Of a DNA stretch of 64,000 bases, positions 11,183 to 23,014 are shown piece after piece. The notes beneath the pieces were generated by a model. That model was given only the letters and a program-made list of their open reading frames with translations, had not been told where the DNA came from and did no database searches. The stretch lies in contig JAJSPD010000006.1 in NCBI GenBank assembly GCA_021307315.1, positions 1,054,001 through 1,118,000 on the forward strand. The letters run 5' to 3'. The number at the start of each line of letters is the position of its first letter. Position 1 is the first letter of the stretch. Origin of the DNA: Bisporella sp. PMI_857 (lineage: Eukaryota > Ascomycota > Leotiomycetes > Helotiales > Helotiaceae). The position numbers and the translations under genes were made by a program.

Positions 11183-13351
11183 GTACCGTACTGTACTGTC
11201 CTAGCAAGCCGCTGCATTGAGCCGCCAAAACCACAGGGCACGAGTCAGCCCTAAAACTCGGGGGCCAAGACCCTAGTGCGTTAGACCCGGAACCATCTAC
11301 CAACGACCTCATCGCACTTCCATCGTCCCTGGAACCCGATGTCTTTATTTACATGCTTCACCTATATTTACTTATGGCTCTGCCACTATCATGCCATCAA
11401 GTTCGCAAATGTTGTATGTAAGAAGATCGTCCACTGCAATGGCAGCATAGCCTGCGATGTGGTCAATACTCGCAGGCGCGAATCGAGGACGAGGGCGATT
11501 GATACGATGATACCAATGGCAAGTATAATTTTGGGTTCGTCAGCAGAAGCCTGCTGTCAACGCCTTGCACCTCTCAGTCTCAGATATAATAACATTCGAT
11601 TGCTTTCTCCGTCTTGCAATCCTCCATGTCTCTGTCAGATCGATTCAAGAATGAACTCCGTGTCAGCTGCTGCTGTAGGCTTTCGTTTATAACTCCGCAA
11701 GCGTCGTAAAGACATGCAATGACTCGTGCGGTCGATACAAGGATGTGGATCGCACCAGGGACAGCATCAGGCACGAGCTGGAGACCCTTCAATCCGCTTT
11801 TACGGGTCTTTACCACAGAAGAAGTAAACAATAATGGTGACAACAATAAGTATACAAGCAGGTGACAAATATTGTATACATTTAAGTACTGCCTTTTATA
11901 GAAAAAGGTGAATAAGTAGTTGCAATATATTTGGAATAAAGTTGAAATTATAAAGTTCGCTACAGTGAAAAAAAAGCAGCTTCAGTTAATAAAAGAATTT
12001 AAAATAGCCTTCAAAAATCTTTGACTAATGTTTAATTTTATCTAACTTAACAGCAGTTGTAGACAAAAAAGCTGGAAAAAGTCGCTTTTACGTTCGATTT
12101 ACTTTTGTTTATTTGACTCACCTAAATTCACCATTAAAGAATCTCTGCTTACCTTTCCGAACAGAACCAGACTCTCTTCATGTCAGAATTGGCGTATGAT
12201 AATCATCTATTATGTCGAAGATTTGTATCAGTAATGTAACAATAGAGGTAAAGCCTGTTCGGGCGTAGGTTGCCCCAAACAAGCCCCGGAAAAGTAAGTC
12301 AATGAACCTATACTATATTTCCAATCTGGAATTGATTCTCCTTGTTCCAATTGAAGTTCGGCGGCCTTGAGAAGTTCAAGCACGTCTTGGACACGCGCGA
12401 TCCGACGTCTGAGAAAGCGTTCCGCAAAACGTTGAAGGCCCCAGTTGAGTATGGTATTAACATCACGAAGTCCCTGATCGATCGCAGCTATTCCCCGCCC
12501 CTGCGTATATGATTCGAGTACATCTCATCGGCCGTACAAAGAAATTACCAGCTTGAAGTTGGAACCGAAGCAGCAGGGCTACGAAATGTGCAAGGAACTT
12601 TTCCAAGCAGCCCATAAACCGCAGAATCCTAACCCCCAGCCCTCAAAATTCCCACATCCACCAAATCTGTCCAAGACAAATGAGCCGCACGAGCTTTATC
12701 AGCCCTTCGAGAGCATGCCAACCTCCCACATCCATTCGAAGCCTCAGCTTCCTATCCCGATAACGCGGCCATAACGTAGATTATCTGCACAGATAAACGT
12801 CTAACCGGCAACCCATAAAATTTCACTTCCAGGGGTCTGCCTCGCAAGCGCGAGATACCGGGCTGTTTCGGCCTGCAAAATCCGGTTGCATGAAGAGTAT
12901 AAATGAATATACTGAAAAAAACGGATGCTCTACTGGAAATTCTCGCATCATTCCCTGTTCCGAGGCAGTCTTGTTGCGCTTCTTGTTGCGGGAGCAGGGC
13001 GTCACCTTGCTTGAGCATGAAGGGAAGTGATGGCCGCTGTCAAGTTTCGACATGGATGTTATATTGTACCACGTTCTCGGCTCTAGATGTATTTTCTCTT
13101 GTGGCCGGGTTCCTACATGATTGACGAAGTATACAAAGGTGATTTGTTTCATCCTTGAGGCCACGGGTGATTCGGGCAGATCGCATTGATTTCAGCATGC
13201 ACCCCATCGCCTAGTCTTGCGATTTATTCATGTTTCATTATGTTTCCAATATCATTACTCGTACGTATATTGCCTTCCATATACTCATCATCATGTACTC
13301 GTATACAATTCAGCCCAACTCTAAACACCTATATTGTATACATATAACTTT

Positions 13352-15400
13352 TCACGTGTCCAACCTCTCCTCAAATCTGCTGCCCCTTATCCTACTCCTG
13401 TGCACTGGTGTGGTCGGACTCCACGTCGCTTCGCTAGGATTTCTGATCGTTGAGCTACTGACTGTGATATCTGGTCGGGCACGGCCCATCATGCTATCTG
13501 GCGGAATCGTCGGGGAATTTGGACAGACCACAATCTCATGCTCCACCCGCTCGCCCATACTTGTAGTCCCGAATCCGAGCCCGCGTTCCTGCGCTCCCAG
13601 TTCTGCCATTGGCGTCTTCTGCGGGTGCTCGGTGATGGGGCTCATGGAGCTCACCCCAGTGTCGCGGTCCCGCGCGAACTATGGCTCGGGCCATTGTCAC
13701 GTTGACTTGGATTGTACCTGGTGGCATAGGCCCTTCTGCTCCTAGCTCCTGGGGATGCATAATGGCGTTTCCTTGAATCTCGACTTTCGCGTCTTTTCCT
13801 GATACTTCAGATATATATGCAGAGGCTTGTGATTCATAAACGCTTAACCCAGCTGGCTCGATGCGTCTGCTTGTATCGATTTCTGCGACTGGTGTTGATG
13901 GCCGGGAGTCCTTGTGCAGTGGTCCAGGGAAGCAGAGCCAGCCAAACCAGAAACATGCTATGACGGACCTAGCGACTGCAATGACGGCGAGCACTGCAAT
14001 TACGATACCTGCTATTGCACCTCCATTGAGCTTATTTCCTGAAGAGCCGTTGCTACCAGGTATGGTAGTGCCGTTTCCATTGCCTCCGTAATTGTTTTGG
14101 GAGGCGCTGGTGCTACAGAGGGTATTATGAGAACCTCAGCTCTGGCAGAATCGTCAAAAATGCATTGAGAGACGTTGAAGGCCTCTATGTGATAGTTGGC
14201 CGTGATGTATGCCTCTTGTAAAAATGTGCGTCCTAGCCTATAGCTTTTGCCATCTGCTGCTTGCATAATGGGGAAGTAGTATGAAGCGCTGTTCGGATAG
14301 AGAGGCGCTGATATGTTGACGTCGAAAGCAGCGTACGGCAGAGTTATGTCTACAGTTTCACCACTAGTTGTGTCGTTCCCGAGTGTCAGAGCGATACTCG
14401 AGTTTAGATTTACAAGCCTGTCATGTGTATCTTTATCCAGCAGATAAGTGCCAGTTATATTACTGAGCCTGATCCAAATGCCTTCTCAAATTCTTCACAT
14501 ACAATCTTTGGCAGCCAAAGCTGAAGGTGTCGAGTCGATGAAAGCAAATATAGGTTCAGACATCAAAGTTGTTTTCCTGATACGGCGGTAGAGACAATTG
14601 ACCGGGCACTGAGTGTGAGATCGAACTGTCGATCCTCGTTCATGTTGAACCGCACCGTGTTGGGTACGAATCGAGAGGCATCATAACCACCAAATATTAG
14701 ACTCCCAAATAATTTTCCTCCTAACCTGTACGCTGCTCCGGCTGTATGACTCTATGTCTTACTCGCGATGGATCCGTTGGTGAACAATGTGTCGGAAAAA
14801 CTGGAGTTACTATTGGTGTAGGTCGTGAAATTTGTTGGCTCGAAACTCAATCCCAAAAGACCGAACTACCACCTCTGTGAGACAATCTCTGAGACGATCT
14901 GCTGAGGTAATGTTGGACCTTGAGATGGATCATATCCCAAACCGACAGTATCGAAACCTGCATGAAGTCAGGACCACTCAAATGAGGTGGTGTCGCATTG
15001 CTTACCGTACTTGCCCACACCGCCATATCCAAACTGCGTATTCAAGCTAAGGGCGAACTGATTCTCTATCGCTTCAGCCTTTGTCTGCGTCCAGGTTGGA
15101 GAATTCGCAGAATCGAATAAACCTCCTCTTTCATCTGCTCAGTCACTTGAAACTCCTAGATCAGTCGCGCATGCCCCCAGCGCTGCCCCATAGACAACCC
15201 AAGTCTCCTGCCAGCTTGTCGCAGGCAATACGCGATAAGTATTGATTCTGTTTGCGGGTGTTCCCACCCGAATTTGAAATGTGCTCCATCGGCCATCTAC
15301 CCCTTCCCTATTTCCTATCAGCGCGCTCTAAATGAAATTGCTGGAGGACTGACCAGCGTTTACTGGGCACGGTGATGATGGTGCTCGCAGTGTGGTATTG
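13352..15400 (-). pseudogene. Decayed membrane-anchored aspartyl protease (pepsin family A1)
   Basis: Successive minus-strand pieces give a pepsin-like protein with a transmembrane tail. The N-terminal lobe begins WSTFQIRVGTPANR, then TWVVYGAALGACATD, where the first catalytic Asp motif would lie but is not clear. GGLFDSANSPTW, GFDTVGLGYD, SLIFGGYDASRFVP and YRLGRTFLQEAYI with NVSQC follow, typical of fungal A1 relatives. A glycine-rich linker leads to a membrane segment (IAGIVIAVLAVIAV), then a cytoplasmic tail with SPITEHPQKTPMAEL ending at 13352. In-frame stops interrupt it near 15141 (SD-stop-ADERGG), 14870 (W-stop-FG) and 14750, and the frame changes near 14490, 14120 and 13680. One intron (GTAAGC...GCAG near 14955-15005) is still recognisable. 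Some frame changes could be assembly errors; the stops argue for decay. Confidence 0.75.
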
Positions 15401-17470
15401 TCTCTTGTGTCCAACTATCTCCGTTCTAGGACAATTGCGCGAGACGATACCTCTCTAGCCAGGAAACAAACCGTCGTAAACCTTATTAGCGAGCGCTCAC
15501 TAAATGGCTCAAACTCGAGGTCTTGGCCGTTGTTGACGCAGATTTACTCGTACAACAGAGAAGCGATACGGACTCCGCCACACTTGCTTCCAGAGCAAAC
15601 TTCAACAACCATAAAAACACTAATAAACAACCACTTCAAATTCTGATCCCCACAAGCATTGTGCCTCTTGTCTACATGGGAAAGTCGAGACTGGCTATCA
15701 CCATGACATCGACATCTCCAAGGAGAGAAAACACACTATTACCCCATATAATGCACATTCCCGTTCCCCTTGCCACCATCCCAGTTCCTCACCGTCTTTT
15801 GACTGGTTGCCAACATTTCTGACAGCACAACCCGCAAAAGCTCCCCTTGTAGTTAGACGTCATATCACTTCTCCACCCCAAAAGCTCCCCTCAGGTTCGC
15901 CCAATTGAGATATCTCGATAGGGAACCATGATGATGGTGATCAGCTTTCTTCCCGTCCAGAAAACGATTTGGTAGCGACTAAACATCCTCAAATGGTTGG
16001 ACCAGCCCAGCGTATCATACCGCCCCAGGCATTTTATCCCCTGTATGAGCTCATGCTTTTTTCGAGGTATTCTCCTAAAAATATGGGATTTGAGAAAGCG
16101 ATACCATGGTTTCGCAAAGCTAAGTAATTTCGTTCGTTATGCGTCAATTCTTGGACTTTGTATGAGGCAAGTGTTATTCCCACGCGGAGTGCTTTGTTCG
16201 CAAACCCAAATTCCTACACCAAAACAGCTGCTTGACAGGTCGGAATGGAGTCAAGCTCCGTAGACTGAATCTAGGGCGATCATAACACGGAGTCCGGCAG
16301 CACAAGCTCAAATCACCAAGAGATCTCTATATCTTGAAACGCACCGTCTTAAATTCAAACTCGCGGGCAAAATCAGTGGCTTCTACTTACCCTGTCAGGA
16401 TGATCATTATTTTCTTGGACGCTGCTAGGATGTAGTATGGACAGGGTTCAAAGGCTCTTGGAGACTCGATATTTTCAATCCTTATTATGCAACGAATATG
16501 TCGAGATAGATAATTATCAAAATCCCTCTCTGCCTCGTCAGATTCTCGTACCCTCGTTACCTACAGCTCAAGGACAAGAGGGACTTATTGTGATGGTAGT
16601 TGCTTGATTCGCAATGCCATGGTTGCTTAGATGTTCCTGGTGATCTTGACTGTCCCACCCTGCTTAACTAAGGTCATGAACCCCCCCGTGTGTATATCAC
16701 TTCACCGCCCTATCATATCTTTACTGCTATTGGATATATTTGAGAATGAGCAGCTTAATTCATGAATTTTCCTTGTATCCTTCATAATAGCTAGCTGAAG
16801 ACTAGAGCAAGGGTACGAATGACGAGAAGGAGGGAAAGGACTTGATGAACTCTTGTGGATAGGATAGAATGGGTAAAAAGAGTAGGATGCAAGTAGGATG
16901 CAAGGGAACGATAGATGAAATTTGCGAGAAGCACGATCCGTGGAGGTCGAACAATCTCTTGTATTGTATGGCAGCAAGATTCTGCGGTTCTTTGGTTTCT
17001 GTGAAGCTTTGACTGCTGGCTTGCATGCGCGAGGGCGTGACAGGAAAGGGTAGAGGGGATCGGCAGATTGCCATCGTTTTCAAATCAGCGTTCAAGATGC
17101 ACCTGTCACAGGTCCACATGTCTTTAAGAGTTGTGATAGATAATGGCATAAGTAAATTTTCGCCCAAGATCTATGTCTGCGAGTCAGGCGGAACGTAGAA
17201 TGATAAGAAAGCCATGAAAATACTCTTTTTGGGCATGGGACGAGATAATTGATTAAAAGACCTGTATCCTGGCAGAAGACAATGTATTTCATTTCGTATC
17301 GCATTCCAATTCTGTTCCTCCTCGAACGAGGTATGTTTTTGGTATAATATTGCTCGACTAGAGCTCTCCTCATTGGGTATTTCATCCTCATTTTTAAAAC
17401 ATCTTCTCGCTGTATACTCCAACATCCCCTGTATTAATCATGCTTTTGATGAGCTTGGAGGGTTTTGGCT
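15401..17470. other. Intergenic with a few weak ORFs
   Basis: About 2 kb with no gene I can support. A minus-strand frame beginning with an ATG at 17425, directly after the MFS stop codon, reads about 84 residues, and a second (17167-16802) includes WTCDRC. They could be two exons of a small unknown protein or just the MFS 3' flank. I leave them uncalled. Confidence 0.4.
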
Positions 17471-19242
17471 TCAAGCCTCAACCTCATTTTCATTCTTGAT
17501 ATTCGTCTCGAATCTGCTTCGTGCTCGAATTTGAGGACCCCATTTGAAGAGTACCCATGGAATGGGCAACAGGACTAGGGAGAGGAATCCGAGGACACTG
17601 GTAGCCCAGCCAATGCCTAAGTTTTCGTACACTGTGTATTCTTAGAAATAGTTGAAGGAAGAGGAGGGAAGACTTACTTTGGATTGTGAATAATGGGAAG
17701 GTTCCGCCTAATATATACCGCAGGAAACCATTCGCTGCAATAGCAGATGCTGCTGTTAATGCAGCGTAGGTGTCAACCAGGTAAATAGCTGTTGAGATGA
17801 AAATGCAGAGGTTGCCCCAGCCGAAAGGGACAAGACCTAGAATTGGCACGATCCAATGCACATCCTTATTCGCCGACCATCCAAACCAGAACAGCCCAAT
17901 CGGCAGCCCTAAGCCACCGACCATTGCTGGCCACAATCTATGCTCTGGTGGAACAAACGCAGCTCGGCCCGAAGCATTCAACTTATGCCACTCCTTCATG
18001 TAGGTCATCTTATCAAGGAAATAGTACGTAGGAATCGAGAGCACGCATCCCAGTCCCAAACCCAAAAATACCAGGCCAGTCTCCTCACGATTGAAACCAT
18101 ATTCGATTGCGAAAACGTAGGGGATGGAGCCGAAAAACGTGAAGACTACGGCGAAGTTGTAGGCTACGTAGAGACTGAGGAATATGACGATCGGCTCGGT
18201 GACGAGCATTTGGAAGGGCCGCAGGATGGTGATGAATACCACGCCGAGAAGGAGGGTTGAGGCTTTGGGCTTTAGCTTCCCATCGTCTACGGGTGCTTCT
18301 CCAGCAGCCTTCTGGCGTCGGGCTAGGATCACTTTTAGGTAGGTTTCTTCGAGGAAGAAGACTGGAATGTAAAATGCTACTAAAATGATCGTGAGTGCGT
18401 ATTGTGACCATTTCCATCCATTTCCCTGAGTGACGAATCCTCCAATAAATGGGCCCATTGCTGGTCCTAGATTGTAGTCAGCATCTCTGTTATCAATTCT
18501 CAAACAATTGCCCATACCTAAAAATGGAGCAAATAGCTGCAAGCTTCCAGGTAGAGCTCTATCTTGTGGAGCAAATAAATCCGCACCAGTTCCGGCACTG
18601 ACCGCAAAAGTTGCACTTCCGAACAGCCCAGAGAAAAAACGGAGAATACAGAGAGCAGCAAAATTGGGTGCAAAGCCAGCGGCAAGTGTGAAAACCGCTG
18701 CTAAAGGTACTAGGTACCTGTATGTACCCAATCTTCCCATGGTTTCGCTAATTGGAGCACTGATCATGCCGGAAAACCCGAGACTGAGGACATAGGTCGT
18801 CAAAGGTAGTATTGCCACTGTTTGAGACACTTTGAAGTCTATCATGACATCTACGATGGCGGGAGTATAAATCGAACTTCCGAAAGCACTATTTGGAGAG
18901 CTGTTAGCTCAATTGCTCCAAAATCTGTAGATATTGAAGTGAAATATAAAGGATGGAGTGGACCGCTTCAATAGACTAAGAATTGACATACACAACAAAC
19001 GTTATTATCGCTGGGATAGTTAGGTTGAAGTATTTCTTCCAGACTGGCCAATTCAAAGGCAATGTTGGATCATTCTCATCATATGCTGGCCCTTCTGCCT
19101 GTACTGCTGTCGTAGCACTATTCTCCGAGATGCCATGGCTAGATAGCTTCCTCTCCTTCGATTCCTTCGATGTCCTCGATACCGCTTTCTCGAGATCTTG
19201 ACTTGGTGCGACCACCACTTCTACCGGCGTTTCTGCAGCCAT
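17471..19242 (-). CDS. MFS transporter, DHA1 drug/polyamine-type, 523 aa
   Basis: A plasma-membrane proton antiporter of the major facilitator superfamily; relatives export drugs or move polyamines, and the substrate here is unknown. Four exons (19242-18992, 18888-18518, 18466-17678, 17631-17471) join with consistent phases. The start is the first ATG (MAAETPVEV). The cytosolic N-terminus ends with DENDPTLPLNWP.WKK, the family's pre-membrane signature. The first membrane segments are followed by GRLGTYRYLVP, the loop 2-3 motif A position, and ALCILRFFSGLFGS, the TM4 region. LGPAMGPFIGGFV spans the 51-nt third-exon junction and corresponds to antiporter motif C. Twelve hydrophobic stretches are expected. 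The tail ends in acidic residues (NENEVEA). No frame defects were seen, in contrast to many neighbours. Confidence 0.92.
17632..17677 (-). other. MFS intron 3
   Basis: The 46-nt intron has donor GTAAGT and acceptor CACAG in phase 1. It leads to YENLGIGWATS and the last membrane segment. Without splicing the frame ends in an unrelated basic tail. Confidence 0.85.
18467..18517 (-). other. MFS intron 2
   Basis: The 51-nt intron has donor GTATGG and acceptor ATCTAG. Its length is divisible by three and it carries no stop, so a naive translation retains it. Removal restores the conserved PFLGPAMGPFIGG. Confidence 0.85.
18889..18991 (-). other. MFS intron 1
   Basis: The 103-nt intron has donor GTATGT and acceptor AATAG in phase 2. 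It joins TFV to VAFGSSIYTPA inside the first membrane region. Confidence 0.82.
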
Positions 19243-20295
19243 TACTTCGGGTGACGGCACCAGCCAGCTACCTTAAATAAGGCCAAGGTGACTGCTCGCT
19301 TGGCTCACGTTGCGAACATATACTCCAGCACAACATTCGCCTCTTCGAAAAAAAATGTAAACAACCAGAACTTCCACCTCAAATGCCACAAGAACCAAGA
19401 GGTTGCTGGGCGACGTTAAGCTTAAGAACGCCCCAACAGAGTATCCAAGTTCTGCCATATTCGATCCTTGCCGTCCGCGCCCCCGGTGTTATTAAAAGCA
19501 CTGGTCACCGCACGATTTCCCCAATACAGGTGTTCTGCACGCCTTTTCCCGGTGCGGTCGTACGATTGACGGCCCGCAATTGGCCAAGTCTACCTGGGGC
19601 TGTGGATGATCTGCCCTGAGCTGGGACCCCGGATAAATCCCGTGTCATACCAGAGCCTATAACATGTCGAAATCTCCGGTTTTCTGAGCAGGGGCCCATG
19701 CTTGTGGGCTTCGCCGCATTGCTGCATTCGCACAACGCGCTTCGGACATCGAGCAGATTCTAGCCTTGAAACGGACCTCGGGATAACTTGCTAGCTTCAT
19801 TGGCCCTCCTAACCACGGTTATGGCTCAAGGCAGATGAGATTGGAGGATGATTTTGCCGGGTGGATGCGCAAGGCTACGCTGCAACCTTGTCTTGAGAAA
19901 GCTGTCCCTAGGATCCTCGGACATATGTCGCAATAACACTGTGCAATCAAGATCGTGGCGGTCCCGTGCGTGTCTGCCGGGTGTTTTTATTGGCAACTGT
20001 TGGTCTTGGACCTCTTGGGGGCGTGAGGAGTCGCTCCAGATGGAAGGCGCCTGTCAGAGATGCTATTGTCAATGTTACATGTGTCACGTCCTAGCATATT
20101 CTGCCACCCACCACACGTTGTCGTTGTATAAGAGGCTAGTAGAGTACATTCGTTTAGCAACCAATTTTCAAACGTTGCAATGTTCATGTTGGTTGAGATT
20201 GCGAATCACGGCATTTGGAAAGTTCTTGACAGGGAATTGGCATATCAATATCAACGGAGATTAGTTTCGGCACCAACATGGTAATCTAGATATCT
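19243..20295. other. Intergenic: MFS promoter and DBP6 3' flank
   Basis: About 1 kb without a supported gene. Frames at 19848-20264 show no domain or signal features. Confidence 0.5.
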
Positions 20296-22821
20296 TCATT
20301 TTTTCTTCTCCTTTTTTTGCTTCTTTGGTTTTGATGTAGCTTCTTTGCCCAATTCTTCAAGAGCCTTTTCATATCTTCGCCGAACATCTTCGTTAAAAGT
20401 CTCAGGTTTGATATTGACTCTCGCTATTTTACAACCGTCCTTTCTTAGTATGGCTTCAGTGCGACTGATCTCGTTCCAAAACCATCGACCTTCTGCAGGG
20501 GTAAATATGGTCCATGCGCTTCCTCCCTTACCTGCTCTCGCTGTCCTACCAACACGATGAACATAATTTGTCACGCTTGTTGGCATGTCATAATTGATAA
20601 CATGTGCTAAGTCTGGAAGATCGAGGCCACGCGATACCAAATCGGATGCCACAAGAACGGAATGTTTTCCAGAATTGAAAGCCTTGATTGTCGACTTCCG
20701 TACAGAACTCTTGGTTGTGGATGTCAAAGTCCCAATCAGCTCAGAAAGGTTCGGTTCTATGAGGGCAATAAGTCGACCAAGGCGGACAGCACTTTCGTTC
20801 GACTTGGTGAAAATGAGCACACCGCGTGGCATATTCGATGTGGTAAGAGCTGATACTTCTTTAGAATCTGACGAACTCGTACTGCTATCGCCACTAGAGC
20901 TTTCAGTATCTGACGTGTCCTCTGAATCGGACAGCCTCTCGTGATTTGTACCAGTTTGAGTGGCCATGTCATGTCGAGACAAGAGCTCTAGAAGGTATAA
21001 TGGTTTGAGATTAAGGGCATCCTCTTCAGCTTTTACACCAAATTCTTGGAGCAAGGATGGTAGAACATGACCTGATTCTGGTTGTGTGGAGGAATCTTGG
21101 GATAAAGAAGATGTTACTCCTTCAAGGACGACTAGCTTTGGTCTGTACAGTTTTAGTCCGGTAAGCTGGCCTAGGTCCTTAGTGAGTGTTGCACTTAGAA
21201 TGCATTTTCTAACACGATGCGATAATCCGTCGTGCCCGTCTAGTTCTAATCTAGCCAGTAGTATGCCCAGCCAATTCTGGAAACTATAATCTTTCTTTAG
21301 TAATTTGAAAGGTGTATAATGTATTAAGAATCTTTGAAACATAGAACGTAAAGATGAAGTACTCACGATTGATCTAATAGTCTATCCGCTTCATCCACCA
21401 CTAGCCAATTAGTATATTGCAATGTAAAGCCAGAAGTTCCCTTAATATGCTCTACTAGTCGCCCGGGAGTACAAATCAATATATCCTTGGTTCGTGGTTA
21501 GCCATTAAACAATCCAAAAGAAAAACACATGTATCCTTAGTTAAATTCGACTTTCAAGGAATATAGAGGTACTCACGATCTTGGACACATAATCAATAAT
21601 ATGATCCGGCAAGCTTGATATAGGCTCTCTGTCACATAAAATTCCCTCCTCATCATCGCTTCCCCAATCTGAGCTCTCCCATTTTCGGTTCAGTCGTCGT
21701 TCCAGATTTTCTCGCTCAAGCGGAGCATAGCGATCTTGTTGCTCCATTATCATGGCTTGTTCTGTTGCAAAATTTTCGCTTCCTATGGCGACTCCTATCC
21801 TTACTCTCCTCCTATTACCAAAATTAAATGCTGTAGCACAAATTTCACAGACCTCTTTCGCCTGGATAACCAGTTCTCTTGTAGGCATCACAATGATACC
21901 TCGCAAACCGGGTAACGATGTTGTGGCTGATATCCTCGATCATAGGAAGAACATATGCAAGTGTTTTCCCAGACCCGGTGGCAGCGGAAACCAAAATATC
22001 TCCTTGTTCTTGTAACTTGCCGGGAAGAAGCATTGGTAAAACCTGCATGGACAGATAGTCAGAACCCATGCGTAACTAAAAGAGAAGCTTATAGAATTTG
22101 GTACGTACAGCCGCCTGGACAGCAAATGCCCCAGCAAAACCCTTTCCTTCTAAGAACTTTGCAGCATCTGATTGCACACCTACGTCTGTGAACTTGGACA
22201 CTGCATCGGGTTTCACGCGGACAGGTGAAGCTAGCCAGCTGGGCAGCGAGGACGCTGATGACTTGATTGCGGGTTCTGGTATAGGATCTGGCTGTTGTTA
22301 GAGGCACCAGATCGTGCAGCTCCTCCTCGATAACTGCGGGTTCCTTTTCTAGGACTGCGTTGTTCTCGCCAGTGATCCTTGTTACATTCTTGGCCGTCTT
22401 TTCTGCTTTCCTTAAAGACTTTTCTCTCTTTTCAAAAATTTTCCTGAATTTGGCATCTTTATCCCCCAGGTCGACTCGCTCCGTAGATGAAGTTTGCCCA
22501 GTGCCCTGTCGCTGCTTTTTGGCCTTGTTTGACGTATCATTTTTCTCCTTGGCCTTCTTCGGTTCTGTTTCTTGCTCATTGACCTCTCTCTCTTTCTCTT
22601 TGGCATAGATGTGCTCTCAGGCGCATCGTTCGACTTCAGAGGCTTCGGTCTTGGAGGAACATATCGAGAATAGGCGGTGCTTAGTCTGGAGGGGGGTTTG
22701 TGGGGTATGATGGGATTGTAGTAGATGCTGAGACCGCTTCTTGCGTTATATTGCCAGGCAGCTCCAGCTCCTGGACCTTCTTCTTAGGTGGTACATATCT
22801 TGCATATATAGGCGTCGCCAT
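20296..22821 (-). CDS. DBP6: DEAD-box RNA helicase Dbp6 (60S ribosome biogenesis)
   Basis: A nucleolar ATP-dependent helicase acting early in 60S subunit assembly in yeast. Motifs in order: AATGSGKT (I), MPTREL (Ia), TPGRL (Ib), DEAD within [10 protein letters not shown] (II), SAT (III), VLIFTKS (IV), [12 protein letters not shown] (V) and [10 protein letters not shown] (VI). The C-terminus is lysine-rich. The acidic/Ser-rich insert between motifs III and IV, the long N-terminal extension ([10 protein letters not shown], repeated later as [10 protein letters not shown]) and the [15 protein letters not shown] insert fit Dbp6. Three introns splice cleanly: 22043-22108, 21486-21576 and 21284-21366. 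The N-terminal half needs four single-base frame changes, near 22765, 22590 (a GA repeat), 22289 and 21935. Because the yeast gene is essential, I read these as sequence errors rather than loss. Family confidence is high. Confidence 0.9.
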
Positions 22822-23014
22822 CGCGATGTTGTAAGGGACATTGATGGCGAGGTTGTACATAGAAGAGAGGCTTTTTTACGAGGCTACAATAAATTTCCGG
22901 TAACCTGCGCGACTACAAGGCGCAATTCCACATCCGCTTGGCTGGGTCGCGTTCTTGCACCAAAACCAGCACTAGTTATATAAGGATGATATTTGTATCA
23001 GAGCCTCAAATACC
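22822..23014. promoter_or_regulatory. Divergent promoter shared by DBP6 and GPI3
   Basis: Only 193 bases separate the two start codons, which face away from each other. The interval must hold both promoters and both leaders, so coordinated expression of the two housekeeping genes is plausible. No specific site is claimed. Confidence 0.6.

Larger units (their letters stand above)
10294..13351. other. Long repeat-bearing intergenic region
   Basis: About 3 kb without a gene I can support. It holds a GT microsatellite and a 20-bp tandem repeat (listed separately) and a markedly A+T-rich segment at about 11830-12150. A short coding-like stretch at about 12355-12500 reads KFKHVLDTRDPTSEKAF on the plus strand before a stop and may be a gene relic of unknown family. 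Confidence 0.5.

Noticed and set aside
16802..17425. Two minus-strand frames just downstream of the MFS gene, one with WTCDRC
   Set aside because: No in-phase splice or domain supports a gene, and they may be the 3' untranslated region and flank of the transporter.
20296..22821. DBP6 as a pseudogene because of four frame changes
   Set aside because: All helicase motifs are intact, all three introns splice, and the changes lie at simple runs. With essentiality in yeast, assembly error is the better explanation.
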